A stretch of DNA of 64,000 nucleotides from Acanthosoma haemorrhoidale (taxonomy: Eukaryota; Arthropoda; Insecta; Hemiptera; Acanthosomatidae). Made by a program: the position numbers and the translations under genes. The stretch spans positions 107,157,189 through 107,221,188 of the forward strand of contig OV884009.1 of NCBI GenBank assembly GCA_930367205.1, written 5' to 3'. The notes under the pieces were generated by a model. That model saw nothing but the letters and a program-made list of their open reading frames with translations. It had not been told where the DNA came from and searched no databases. Below are positions 52,703-64,000 of the stretch, piece after piece (position 1 is the first letter of the stretch; the number at the start of each line of letters is the position of its first letter).

Positions 52703-55700
52703 TCTCTCAGTGGCTATATTTTATGTCCCTCGTGCAATGGACAATTACTATTGCACTTGAGACTCCATTTTGTGAAAATGTCCTTTAAGCCAATAATTGC
52801 TGAACACAGGGAGAGAATATAGTTTCAGGTGCACTTTCAAAAATGAAATGATTGAACAAAAATTCCAAATTTACATTTAACACCCCAAAATGGGGAACTG
52901 AAAACATAAGCAGATCGCGTGTTGGTTATGACACAGCTAAAGGAGCCATGCAAAGTAAACACCGTTTGTGTAAATTTTAAAAAGTATACTTACTATAACT
53001 ATATTCACAGCTGAGAAGCTATTAAAGGTTTAACGATCTCGTTTACTGCACAAGGTCAGGGCACACTAATGTCAGTAATGGAATAACAACATTAAAGATA
53101 TTACTAATAATGTTTAGAACCAACAGCGCAATTGTAAATTTAATATCATCTGAGCTAGTTTTTATATGTCAATATCCCGACTATTCTTTTTTTTTTATTA
53201 GCTTTGCAAAAGGTAGTTTTCAGTGACCGATAAATTAGGATGAACAAAATGAGGTATATTTCTTTTCATTTCATTTTAGAAACTGACCCGGAGACTTCAA
53301 CTCGAAATCTCTACATATTACTCTTCTAGTTAATACGTCCTTTATTTCATTTATATATATATAATATAAATTAATTTAGCAATTTAGTTATTTAATCAGA
53401 CCAATCGGTTCTCAATTAAACTTCCTCCACATCAACGTTTCGTCCATTAAGGCATCTTGCGGACCAACGATTTAATTAATAATTGTAAAAAAAAATTAAA
53501 ATAAATTTATATGGTTAGCGATGGTTTTTAGAAGGATATAAAACAAATAACCAATTTTCATTCCACAATATCATTTATGCAAACAAAAATGTTTTCGACT
53601 ACTTGAAGCCTGGTTCTTCATGTTTGGTCAGTTGATTTATATCTTTCCACGTCCGGCTACAGTCCATACATACAGAATGGAAACCCTTCTGGAGTTACAG
53701 CCGGACTTCAAGTGAATTGCAATTGAAGATGATAGCTTAAAAACGGTTGAAATCGTTTTTGTTTGGTTTATCTTAAAATCGTCTATATTTGGTATAAGTT
53801 TATCAGTCGGTAAATCAAACTTCGTGGATCCTGATTAGCTAACACACCAAAAACTGAACGATTTTGGGGATCAGTTAAGTGGGGCAATGAAAGGACAAAT
53901 CGAGGTTTTGTCTATTATATGGCTGAATTCGTGGTGTGGGCACAATTTGGATATGTAAACAAGTACCGAGTAAACCAACGAATCCCTAAAAATAAATTTT
54001 TAGTTTCGGAAAAAAACACAGTCAAATTTGAAACGGCGGGGTCGGGCCATCAATGGCATAATTCAGGTGTCAGATTATTAGAAATTCATTCAAAATAATA
54101 TTATTACGGAGTGTTCATCGAAAGAAGGATGGCTAACAAATTATACTGTTGCTGATATTCGGCAAAGTTTTCAAATCTTCCCTAAACTTCTTTAAGAAAC
54201 ATGTCACTCGACATGTTACTAGCATTGGATCTGCAAACGAATAAATCGGGGTTGCTTTGCCTGCAGTTTGTTTAAACGTCCCTTATCCCCTGTTAAATGC
54301 ATGTTGACAACGCGAAAATGATATTTTCCTTTATATCTCGTCGGGTGATTTATACCGATGACTGGCACTTGGCCAATAGCCATATCTATCCACTAGGTTA
54401 AATCCCATCTGGCCAATCAGATAGTAGTATATGTCCTAAATATCATCTCTTCCAATGGCTACGAACTCTAGCTTGTAAATATTGACTGCATTTAAGGAGT
54501 GGTTCACGTTAGTTGTTTGCTAGTTGCCTTGCAAGCTTGGATTTCAAACATTCTCCCTTAAATGCTTACACGCCTAATTTATTGTTTGAGAGTCTATAGA
54601 AACTGTTTAGGGCTTTCCCGTTCCTCACCCCCCCCCCGCCTAACAACCTTGGTTGGCATTACCTCTTTGTACGTTTTATAGAAGATTTATTCAAAGGAAA
54701 CCCATCATGAAAAATCGTCACATGGGTAGTCCCGTACATGCGCAGATGGTCTGGGACACGTGCCCTACTTTAGCTGGTTACATTAGCCGGTGGGCATTCA
54801 GTGGCTTCGTTATTTAAAAGCTGCCTTAACAATTAAGATCCCTTGACACTATCTGGGATTAACACTTCCCTCGCCATTAAAAAGTAACAACTATTCACCG
54901 TCACTTTCCTCATTAAACATTTTCTTTTTACTCAAACTGAAATTTATTCCAATTATTCGCTATTATTTATAAGCACTATTACTACAAAACGTCATTAAAG
55001 TGTAAATAAAGTGGTATTGCAAAGGTAACAACCAACCCTTAATTGTGCGATGGGCAACAAAATCAAATGTACTATCACATTTAGCCTAAATTTAGTGTAT
55101 CTGTGAAGTACATCAGTCATGTAAAAAAAAAAAAATATATTATTGATGTAAATTTTATTTGTATGTGGGACTTTTAAACCAAGACAATCAAATAAATTTA
55201 GCATTAAAATAATTTTTATTCTTTGAGAAGGCAATTTTCAGCGATCAATTTGGTCGAACGAAAAATAAGACTTTTATTAAAAACTCCAAGCAGTTTCTTT
55301 TTAACTTTTACTTACTGATAATTATTTAGGATACTTTTCACGAATACCCAAGTGCACTTTGAAACATCACTTTCTACCACCTATACTTTTATTTAGTTCA
55401 TAAATAATGTAATACATTTTTATTTGGTAAAAATAATGTGGCATTCCCTAAACCTTGGAACAACTAGTCAACGATGTTTTTGAATTATAATAGGATGATC
55501 TGATCGTTTCCCCCGTAGATTGGGTAACATGGACAATTAATATCAACTTCCAGGACTTGGCACTCGGCACTTGTTCAACTCCAGTCAGCCTGATCAGGCT
55601 TTGTCTTGTTGAATATTAGTTCCCCTAATATTCAGGTAAGCCCTAGTTCAACCCCTAAAATAATCCTAACCTGTCATAACTCCACCAACCCATCACCTGT

Positions 55701-55855
55701 AATTTATCTAGTAAGCAATGGTACTGCTGTTGTAATAAGTGTAGAATAAAGAAGATTATGTGCAACTTGTGCATGCTTATTTAGTATAATTCCCGGACTA
55801 ATGCGGTCAACTATTCACAGTTGTGATATAACCCAATTTCTCCAAATGACTATGG
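52703..55855. other. Unassigned DNA
   Basis: No gene recognised. A 10-base C run lies at 54628-54637. The minus-strand frame at 54995-55234 has no motif. Confidence 0.4.
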
Positions 55856-55859
55856 CCCA

Positions 55860-56960
55860 ATCTCCATCCTTTCCGTCCCAGCAACTCCACACAGTCTGCG
55901 CTAGCTAAGATCACTAGTGACATTCATGCAGCTATTGATCAATTAAAACTAACAGCCCTTATTCTGCTAGATTTCTCTAAAATGTCACCATAGACCTCCT
56001 TCCTTGTTTCTAAGTAAAAAACACCTTCTCCAATATTTCTATCCGCTAGATTCAATCATTTCACAAGTAGGTTACTATCTATAATCAACACCTATCAGCT
56101 TCCCTCACCTTTCCCCGGGTGTGCCCCAGAGATCGTGCATTTCTCCCCTTCTGTTGCTACATAAACGATCTTCCTAATTCTATTCATCATTGTTTCTATG
56201 ACCTCTACGCTGACGACTCTCAAATCTATTTATCCTCCCCCCCCCCTCCGATGTATTTTCTGCGTTTGCCAAGGTCCAGGGAGAGTTAGATCGGATTAGT
56301 GCTTTATTAGTGCAAGGCAACGTGGAGAGATCTCAGGCTACTGTCATAGGCTCCAGTTTCCTCCACAGATCTTTTACTGATTTTTCTTTGACAAACCTTG
56401 ATGACCATCCTGCCACTTTCCAATCCACTGGTAAAAACCTAGGGATAACCATGGACCAAACTCTACCAGAACCAACATATCTCCCAAACTTCCTATCAGT
56501 CAATAGGTACCCTTAAACTATTCCATCGCTCTCGTCATATCCTTCCCCAGCCTACACGTCAACTCCTTGTGTGATCCCTCATTTCCTCACCATAGTCAAG
56601 GTCGTGTAGTATGAAATTCTCTGTGGGACTCCGCGGTACTTTCATGTCGTACACCTCTACGCAATCTTACAGTGGCTCTTCCCCTCTTCCCTTGCACTAT
56701 ATTTCCTTGGTTCATGCCTTTTCCAAACTATCAATACAATATTTTACAATTCCAATCCTCAGTCCAGTGCAGGGACACGAGATCCCGTACCTAAGACCTT
56801 CATATTCCTGCCCACAAAACGGCACCTTATGACCGTTTCTTCCCCGCTCACTCCACTTCCCTCTGGGATTCTCTATCTCCTAATATCCGCCATGCTTCGT
56901 CCCTACGAACCTTCAGAACCCTTCTATCCCAACAGCTCCTCGCTGTCTTTATTAGATAGA
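55860..56960 (+). pseudogene. CR1/L2-like LINE reverse transcriptase remnant
   Basis: Plus-strand blocks in changing frames: SALAKITSDIHAAIDQLKLT then LILLDFSK (about 55895-55985), SPFPRVCPRDRAFL (GVPQGSVLGP region, about 56105-56150), YINDLPNSIHHCFY (56159-56200) and DLYADDSQIYLSS (catalytic YADD, about 56200-56240). RT C-terminal text follows (TVIGSSFLHR, NLGITMDQTL, LKLFHRSRHILPQPTRQLLV) up to about 56960. Domain order is correct for one RT. The frame is interrupted by indels, including a 10-base C run at 56237-56246. Dead fragment. The downstream TTCTATTCTATTCTA at 57299-57313 may be the repeat-type 3' end typical of CR1/L2. Confidence 0.7.
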
Positions 56961-57383
56961 AACGATTTAGTAAATTTTATTTGCATGCCAGTGATTTTTT
57001 CCCCCCTATTATAAACTTAGCGGGGAAGTACTTTTTTTTTTCATCAACTTAATGGTTTTCATTAGATAGGGTTCTCATTTATTGTGGTTTTTTTTTTTTT
57101 TTTTTTTGTTATGAAGATCCGTCAATGATTTCATTTTAATAAAATAATCTTACGTTCTTCTTATTATTTTTTCTTACAGAGGGTCACACTTTATTGTGTT
57201 TTATAATTCAATTTGTATTTTTATTTGCCAAACTTTATTTATCTGTATTCTGAGGTCTAATGTTATTCATAAGGGACTTTTTCCCGGAATAATTTTTTTT
57301 CTATTCTATTCTAAATGCCAAAATATAGCTTCTAAGTTTAAATCTCTTTTCATTTAGGAACATATACCAACATACTTAATATC
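56961..57383. other. AT-rich DNA, probable LINE 3' region
   Basis: Contains a 21-base T run near 57088 and the TTCTATTCTATTCTA motif near 57300. No gene. The last five bases, ATATC (57379-57383), are the left copy of the target duplication of the next element. Confidence 0.45.
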
Positions 57384-57655
57384 TGTTTGGTTTTCAATAA
57401 AGTACTTAACACAGTTACTCAGTACACTTTTATTCAACATCCCATTGATTAACCTGGATTACTATATATATATTGTAACATTCATGATATTTGAGAATAT
57501 CATGGCCTGCAACCCTTCCAGCTGGTAAGCATCATCCCTTTGTGCTCTTAGGAGTGGGGATGAGACGAAGGGTGAGTTTTAGTCAGTCTTAGCCAAGAGC
57601 CAGAGAGCAAAGCAGAGCAAGCTCCCGTTCCGTTGACGGTCATCAACACAAGCAG

Positions 57656-57692
57656 AGGAGAAGAAGAAGAAAAGGAAGAAGAAGAAGAAGAA
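57656..57692. repeat. (GAA)n-rich microsatellite
   Basis: Interrupted GAAGAAGAAGAAAAGGAAGAAG run, within the insertion in the TRIM-like element. Confidence 0.85.
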
Positions 57693-58102
57693 GGTTACAC
57701 GGATATCATCGATTGGGTGATATAGATATTGTTTTTTTTATTATGGATCCATTAAAAAGAGATTGAGCTCAATTTTCATTTTTTTTATATAACTAATTAG
57801 TAGTAACTATCCTTGTTCAAAAGGAATTGAATATTTTTATTATATAATTAATGTCAGCATTATTTATAATTATAATTATTTGTTATAACCATTTTACTTG
57901 TATATATTTCACAATTCCCAGTTTCTCAATTTATTAATAACTATAACATTAGCCTTGAGATCGGGCGATTCAATCGGGATAATTTCCTATGTCAAAGACA
58001 TAAAAACAAGTTGAATTAAAGATCTCATGACGGACCTACCAAATTAGTTAAGGTCAATTGATATAATAAATTAGAAAATAAAATGGTAAAAAATGAGGTA
58101 GG

Positions 58103-58108
<6 letters not shown>

Positions 58109-58132
<24 letters not shown>
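58109..58132. repeat. (TA)n microsatellite
   Basis: About 12 TA dinucleotides. Confidence 0.9.
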
Positions 58133-58133
<1 letters not shown>

Positions 58134-58498
58134 CAGGAGTAAGTTACATCAGTGGTTACATATCAGGGTGACAACAGTTTCTCCCCCACAAAAAAAAAAA
58201 ATCGAAACAAGTTACAAAATAAAATAAAATGGTAAATAGAATATATATTTAAAAAAAACGATATAATATGTATGATAATTAAGATTCTTAACTCACAGTA
58301 GTCCAACACGACCTCAAAGCAGTAATTTAGTACTCGTTAGATCCTGAACCGTCACTGTTTAGTCTGGCTTATGTCACTTTAACGCACCTCATCCCATCCT
58401 CGTCGCCAATTGTTGGGTTTTCAATAAAGTATTTAACACAGTTACTGAGTACACTTTTATTCAACATCCCATTGATTAACCATATCAGGGTTACAGCA

Positions 58499-60912
58499 AT
58501 ATCCCACATCACACTTATTTCTAAACCTTAATTTATACTGATAAATAAATACTCCAGCCGTAACAATAAAAATTTGGAAAACTGAAATACTATACAGCAT
58601 AGATTGATATAGTTATGCTGAAACATTCTCTGAGGCAATCGTTTATAACCTCATTCTAAAATCCACTAAACCCAATCCTAATTATTTCATAAGCACCGGC
58701 CTCTCGCATCAGACTGTACCTCCTCTTAAATCGAAAATAATTCATTATTTCAAATTCATTCAGCCTTTCCTATATGATGCGTAGCTACAAAACCATAACT
58801 GAGTCAGCTATTGGCGTTGACATGATATGACCGATATATAATTTTTTAAAACTGAATTTCGATCAAATAAAAATTATGTTAAGCACCAGGCTTTAATCCG
58901 TCGTCCCATGAAGGGGAAACAGGAGAAACATCTGCATACCCATATATATGACCAAACAAAAAAAATCATGGTGAAAGCAGCGAGCAGAATATTTTCAAGC
59001 AAATCTATTCACAGAAGAAATATTAGCAAGTAAACAAGCAGAGAAAAATATTGATACAAAGAAATTAGAAAATTATGTGTATACAAAATAATGTACAAAG
59101 AGATTGAAGTATGTACAAAAAGTAAAAATCGAAGAACATTATAAAAAAAAAAAAAAGTAATAGCAGTAATAAATACAAATTTGGTGTAAGACATAATAAA
59201 GTAATATAAAGGTATAATAAAGAAAAGATAAAGGTAGACCTGTACAAAGGAAACATACTCAAGATACTGTCTTGTTGATGTCTTATATGGAAACCTATTG
59301 TGTTCCCAAGTGGAATTACTGTTAATTTTTACTATCTAAACTATTCATCTTTGTCTTAAATATGAAATGTCACGGCTCAAAGTAAAACTTGGCCAATTCG
59401 ATGTTTCTTAGCATTGGTTACAAACAGTAACATGGGCCTCTGGAAGAGCGCTGTTTGCTCTTAGAACAAATAGGCACTAATAAAATATAAATAGTTGGAA
59501 TCCGAAAAATCCGCTGGAGGAATAGTAGGATACAGAAACCACCCTATCTGCTAATGGGACACGATAGGCTCCATCGATCTGAAAACACCTTAATGAACTG
59601 GTCATATACTCCAAAGCTGTACGCCAATGCATCGATCTAACTCAATGAAAGGAAGCAGCTTATTGACAAATGGACTCTAAGTGGAATGTGAGAGGGATAG
59701 CTCTGCTATAGCAATAGAGAACTTTATCAAGTAATGAAAGGAGATAAGCCGGTGACTAGTGAGGGCACTGCCAATATGAGATGTCTTTAGAAACTCTCCT
59801 TATAACTTAACCGGGGTTAGCCCCTGCCCACTGCACCTTGCCAATCATCAATTTAAAGTTAGTGAGGGCTATTTTGACCCGTTACGGCACTATATGAAAA
59901 TGAATGCCAAATGTAGACTTTTTCAATTCATATTAGTGAAATTAGCTGATTAATGTCTAATAAATCTATTAAATACACTTTTTCATTAACTTATTAAGTG
60001 GTCACACGGTGTGGATGTTACTTGTCCAAAGCAGGACTAGCGAGGCGAGAATGCTTCCAAATGTATCAACTGCATTTCATAGAAACGCTAAAAATAGTTT
60101 GTGAATCTCTCCCTTCTGAGAAACGAGTTTTTGCAATTGCGATAGCCTCAGCTCTCAATATGATTATTGGATCATTTTAACTTACGATGATTAACGTGTG
60201 AGTACCTTCATTATAAATTTTCTTTTTGTTTTAGTTGCAATGATGCGCTAGAAGATGTGAAATGGGGAAGGAACCACTGTTCAACAAAGGGGCTTCGGGT
60301 GACTTTGTACCAAAGACTAGTCGGAGGTTTTTGCTCTTGTCGAGAGGGTAGGTTCAATTACTGTTTTTGCCTTTTGAGGGCAAGGCGGCAGGGCAGGACT
60401 TGGAGCAATTTCCATAGAAGCGCATTTGTCAACGTCTGCTGGCTGATTGGACCCGGAACAACTGAGCGGTCACTCAGTAAATAATCCATTTCACCCCACT
60501 CACAAACACATTATACTTACGCCATTGTTGACATTTAGTCATAGTTATCAATGACAGCGGATTGTTGAGATTCACTACAATGGTAACCAGAAATGTCAAC
60601 AATGGCTGGTGACTGTCGACCTACACCGACCCATTTCATATATTATTTCATTTAACACTAAATTATAACGTGTCATATTTAATTAGTTATTCGGTAATTA
60701 ATAAAATGATTTTCCTTGAATAGATTTTCGAATTAAAGATTCGTCACCATGGTAAATAATGTGCAATTTTGTGTTCTTAATTTTTGAACTGTAATTACAC
60801 TGTCATTAAAATCGTGTCGGTACTTATATCACAACCAGTGCTTTTTGAACGAGTGATATTTTTCATTGTACGTAGTTCCTTAGTCCCCCGGTGGTGCTGA
60901 AAATGATAGTGA
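58499..60912. other. Unassigned DNA
   Basis: Right copy of the ATATC target duplication at 58499-58503, then AT-rich DNA without recognisable genes. The frames at 59998-60180 and 60257-60484 are Cys-containing but show no family I can name. Confidence 0.4.
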
Positions 60913-61154
60913 TGTAATGACAACGTTTCAGTTAGTTACCGTGTATTTCTTAGGATATTGTGTAAGGTACCAAATTAAAGATGGTTACTAATATTTATAA
61001 TATTGTAATAACTGTGAATAATTGTATTGGTCGAGGAATCATAATGGAATAGGCACTCACATATTACCCATCACTGTCTTTATTCTTACTTAGAATAGCA
61101 TTCCTAACAAGATAAATCACAGATAATTGATAAAGATTGGTGGGAGTTACGACA
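60913..61154 (-). repeat. Possible 3' LTR of a decayed gypsy element
   Basis: On the minus strand this starts TGTCGTAACTCCC right after a purine tract GTGGTGGAGAC, directly downstream of gypsy integrase remnants, includes AAGAATAAAGACAG as a possible poly(A) signal, and could end GTTGTCATTACA at 60913 (TG...CA). No second LTR or target duplication was found, so the boundaries are inferred. Confidence 0.35.
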
Positions 61155-61199
61155 GTCTCCACCACTTATTTTAAAACAACATTAAATTACAATTGGAAT

Positions 61200-61830
61200 A
61201 AAAATTGATAACTTCTTTTAAAACAAACCTGAACTACATTTGGAACAAAAATTGGAAACCTTGCCATAAAACATTTGATAGCCTCATCATTTTGAAGATA
61301 GACGGCTCTGTCTCACCGGTCGGGTTGCAAGGTGTACCGCAGAAGGGGCGCCTCTGGAACCTCTGCCGGAAGGACCTCCTCCGGTGTTGGGATGTCGTCA
61401 GCCACGCGAGGAACCTGAAGAGTAGAATTGGTCGCAAAGTGACTGCATCTTTGTTGGATGCCAGTGTAAACCTTTCTTGGTTTAAGTGACTTTTGCACTT
61501 TGCCGTACAATGGCGTGTGTTCTACAGACCCTGGCTTAAGTCGGTGTTCAGGTTACGTTCCGCCAAGCCGATGTTCGCCTTGTGACGTGCCGCGATAAAG
61601 TTTTGAAAAATCCATTTCTTATATAATAGGACTGGAACTCTGAGCTCGGGGAAGTGGATGTATTGTCCGATACCATTTCGGAAGGGAACCCATAAGATGC
61701 GAAGATAGAATCCAGTAAGGAAATTTTATCAGAACTGGTAGGAGAGTCTTTTAAAATTTTGATTTCAGCCATGTTTGATTTGGCACTGATACTAACTAGA
61801 AAGTGACGATTTTCCGAATGGGCCGTCATA
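61200..61830 (-). pseudogene. Ty3/gypsy integrase and Pol C-terminus remnant
   Basis: Minus-strand frame 61548-61829 includes SLLDSIFASYGFPSEMVSDN and FQSYYIRNGF, the integrase core around the second catalytic Asp. The following NGLAERAV-type Glu region is not preserved. A second frame (61313-61510) reads KVYTGIQQRCSHF and TPEEVLPAEVPEAPLLR, like the C-terminal tail of gypsy Pol. It belongs to a different gypsy lineage from the intact element at 30.9 kb. Upstream pol is missing. Dead. Confidence 0.6.
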
Positions 61831-64000
61831 GTAAATATATATTAGATTCTGTCCCAATTATTTTGGGCCAACCCCATGGGGGTACATGAACTTTAGTTAG
61901 GTTTGACTTCTCGAGTGCGCTGTTTCCACCTGCTTTATCTAATCTTTTGATGTCTCGATGTATTCTAAGCCAGTCTACATAAGTCATGCAAGCTGGTTAA
62001 TGTTGATGAGTTTCGAATATTCTTTGAGAATACTTTACGCTTCAGTATTCTATAATTTTAAATAACAACTCTATTGTTTCGAAATAGAGTTCCGGCCGTC
62101 AATGTAAATTCTGAATCTTCTGAACTGTGTCGGTGATCGTAACAGATATTTCTGAGTTGGTCACTTCACTCAGACAGGACGATAGAAGTACAATTACACA
62201 CCAATAGTAGGAGCGACAATTCAGACTGTTTGGACTGAAATCATTGTGGACTGAACGCAGCTAGTAACGAGTCATTGACCGACTATGAGCTAATTATTTA
62301 CATTTTGAATAACTAACAACTTTTCCTGTAAATGTAACAGACAAACTAAAAAGACTATCACTTTGACCTTATCATTGGACATTACATGATGGACCAAGGT
62401 ACAATTTGATAAAAATGATTAAAACAAGATTTGGCCAGAGAGCACTTAAATGTCTGAATGCAAACCGAATTTTCTTGACAGTTTTTTTTTCAGATCTTTA
62501 GAAGTCAACGAGAGATGTTTTGGCACTCCTTCAGATCCTGGTTGTCATCCAGGAACACGGGCCCTATTACTGACTTTCTATCATTTATTTCATTTCATAT
62601 CCTACAAATATTTGGCTTCATTTTTTTTTATGTACCAATTATTTAATTTTTATTTGTGACAAATGTTTGTTTGTTTACGTTATTTGTTATTAGTATTACT
62701 TGTTGTATAATTTAATGGCAAAATGAATCCCCAGTAAAAGTTTTTTATGTACATGGGCTCATTTCGTGTAGTTTCCAGACCTTAGAGAGCCTCTAAACTG
62801 AAAACAAATACTTTATACTTAATTACACTTATACTTAGAGCTAAAATATCCACTTATTTATTTATATTGTAGGAAAACTGAAAAAAAACAAAAAAACCTA
62901 TAACTTGTGCTATTATCACTTTCATACATACATACAATTTTAATTACAGGCCATGTAGAAACGAATAAATACTTACGTTGAACGGCGTTATCTTCTTTTG
63001 CCTATTATTTTTTAAAATGTCCGTGCCAGTCCAAAGACAAACCACAAATTTGGATAAATACAAAGGAAAAGGACTGCCTATTGGTATTTCGGGGAATCTA
63101 TGTCTAATGTATTCTTAATTTTCCATTGGTTTTTTGTTATATATTTATGCACCATAGAGTTTCAACCCAAGGGGATTATGTTACCTTCCATATAGGTATG
63201 TATTCCAGTGCATGGAAACTTGTCAATGTGTTACTAAACAAGTCCGTTAATGTGTATTTCATTATTCATATTTGCATCTGAGATGCATGCAGATTGTCAT
63301 ATCATTAAGATTCAGCTTATTATACAAACAGTTTCATTGCACCCAAGACACCTCATCTATACTCATATAAACATAATGACATAGGGTGTATGTACGTTCT
63401 GATGTATACTGTAATTTACTACATTTTTCAATTCCTTCTTGCAGCATAGCATGTCCTGTGTTCAGGGTATTGTCGTTTTTTTTTCAAAACTAGAAGCAGT
63501 TATGTTATACCCGGGTGTAATGTAAAATATGTATGTAGTATTGGGGGGGGGGGCTTAAGTTAGTGGATAATATGTATTCACCATTTTTTCGCAACCCCGG
63601 TATTCGGAATGATATTTTGCATGAATTTTTTACTCCATGCTACAAATATATATTTATATTATATAAATATAAATATATTTATATATATATATAAATTAAT
63701 GTTTATTGAATTACAAGCTAAGAAAGGTTGGTAATAAGAACACGTAGAACGTTATAACAAGACTCCTTTATTTAGACCAAGATACCTCTATCTATAGGTA
63801 TTACCTGTAAACATATACAGATAACATATGTTTGGGGATTAAGGCTGGGCACTAGCGGCGCCTGGACTTAACTTATATATATATATATATATATATACCA
63901 AAAAATAAGTGGCATTTACAAAAACAATAAAGATGCAATTATGAATCACTTACTTACTAAAAAAATAAATGTTTTCCTATCATATTCAGTAGAGTATCAA
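61831..64000. other. Unassigned AT-rich DNA with simple repeats
   Basis: No gene recognised. G run of 11 at 63543-63553; AT-rich self-complementary stretch 63645-63700; (TA)n at about 63874-63897. CTAAATAAAGGAGTCTTG on the minus strand near 63755-63775 resembles an LTR poly(A) region, but no partner LTR is in the window. Confidence 0.4.

Larger units (their letters stand above)
57460..58155. repeat. ~700-bp insertion inside the TRIM-like 3' LTR
   Basis: Sequence present between the two LTR halves but absent from the 88-bp partner LTR. It includes TGTAACATTCATGATATTTG at 57474 (an LTR-like TGTAACA start), a purine-rich GAAGAAGAAG tract (57656-57692) and a (TA)n run (58109-58132). It may be a nested solo LTR of another gypsy element or other insertion. 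Its ends and target duplication are not clear. Confidence 0.4.
57384..58498 (-). mobile_element. TRIM-like miniature LTR element with an insertion in one LTR
   Basis: On the minus strand: 5' LTR 58498-58411 (88 bp, TGCTGTAACCC to CCCAACA), a primer-binding site ATTGGCGACGAGGATGGG (58410-58393), about 215 bp of non-coding internal DNA, a polypurine tract GTGGGGGAGAAAC (58189-58177), then a 3' LTR from TGTTGTCACCC (58176) to CCAAACA (57384). The first 19 bp and last ~74 bp of the two LTRs match, but the 3' LTR holds about 700 bp of extra sequence between them. The 5-bp GATAT (minus strand) flanks both ends. No coding capacity. Size and layout are those of a terminal-repeat retrotransposon in miniature. 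Confidence 0.68.

Noticed and set aside
52357..52788. 143-residue ORF
   Set aside because: More than a third of it is the 41-bp tandem repeat read in three frames; the rest has no recognisable domain.
57384..58176. Reading the 793-bp terminal segment as two unrelated short direct repeats
   Set aside because: The matching GATAT flanks, PBS and PPT positions fit a single LTR element better than a chance repeat pair.
59998..60180. TRCGCYLSKAGLARREC as a second copy of the CXC-like family
   Set aside because: Cys spacing differs from the 39.6-kb cluster and no other block of that family lies nearby.
63720..63870. Minus-strand LTR (copia-like) ending near 63,725
   Set aside because: Only an AATAAAG-type poly(A) region is suggestive; no partner LTR, PBS or coding sequence is visible in the window.

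Overview
The window is a stretch of AT-rich animal nuclear DNA, almost certainly from an insect. It has spliced gene fragments, no operons, and a repeat content typical of hemimetabolous or hemipteran-like genomes: Jockey, LOA and CR1/L2-like LINEs, Ty3/gypsy LTR elements, mariner, SINE-like repeats and homogeneous tandem arrays. Host coding sequence is sparse. The clear case is two minus-strand exons (17946-18105 and 19038-19237) that splice in frame into the first ~120 residues of a neuropeptide GPCR of the orexin/allatotropin-receptor type. A possible first exon of a small membrane protein lies at 45335-45524.

Layout. 1-2436 is unassigned AT-rich DNA. 2437-3293 is a minus-strand 3' fragment of a Jockey LINE. 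4491-5288 is a perfect 86-bp satellite. 8424-14029 is a nested insertion: a full-length, apparently intact LOA-clade LINE (8438-13797, ORF1 with a DUF4780-like domain and ORF2 with endonuclease, RT, RNase H and zinc knuckle) sits inside the poly(T) edge of an older antisense SINE-like element. 17946-19237 holds the GPCR exons. 20390-27400 is a mosaic of short dispersed repeats, including a family headed by a conserved AGGTGA...TCACCT hairpin, plus two decayed minus-strand LINE fragments. 27425-30793 is a longer but dead Jockey copy.

30923-35965 is a young, complete Ty3/gypsy element. Its 378-bp LTRs differ at two positions and are flanked by a TATA target duplication. gag and pol are joined by a textbook -1 frameshift heptamer (A AAA AAC) just before the gag stop. 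39520-40330 is a broken gene with a CXC-like cysteine cluster. 42556-43870 holds two head-to-tail Jockey 3' fragments. 46234-47222 is a dead mariner. 50232-50455 and 52539-52702 are short tandem arrays. 55860-56960 is a CR1/L2-like RT fragment. 57384-58498 is a miniature LTR element (TRIM-like) with a matching 5-bp GATAT duplication and a ~700-bp insertion in one terminal repeat. 60913-61830 is a gypsy integrase/LTR remnant.

The genes do not form a pathway; the window records successive retroelement insertions around a neuropeptide-receptor locus. I found no previously undescribed gene system. The most interesting signals are the nested-insertion stratigraphy, the gypsy element (frameshift site, intron-like segment and palindrome in its LTR, no recognisable primer-binding site), the TRIM-like element and the hairpin-headed short repeat family. 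All assignments come from reading motifs by eye; no database search was run.
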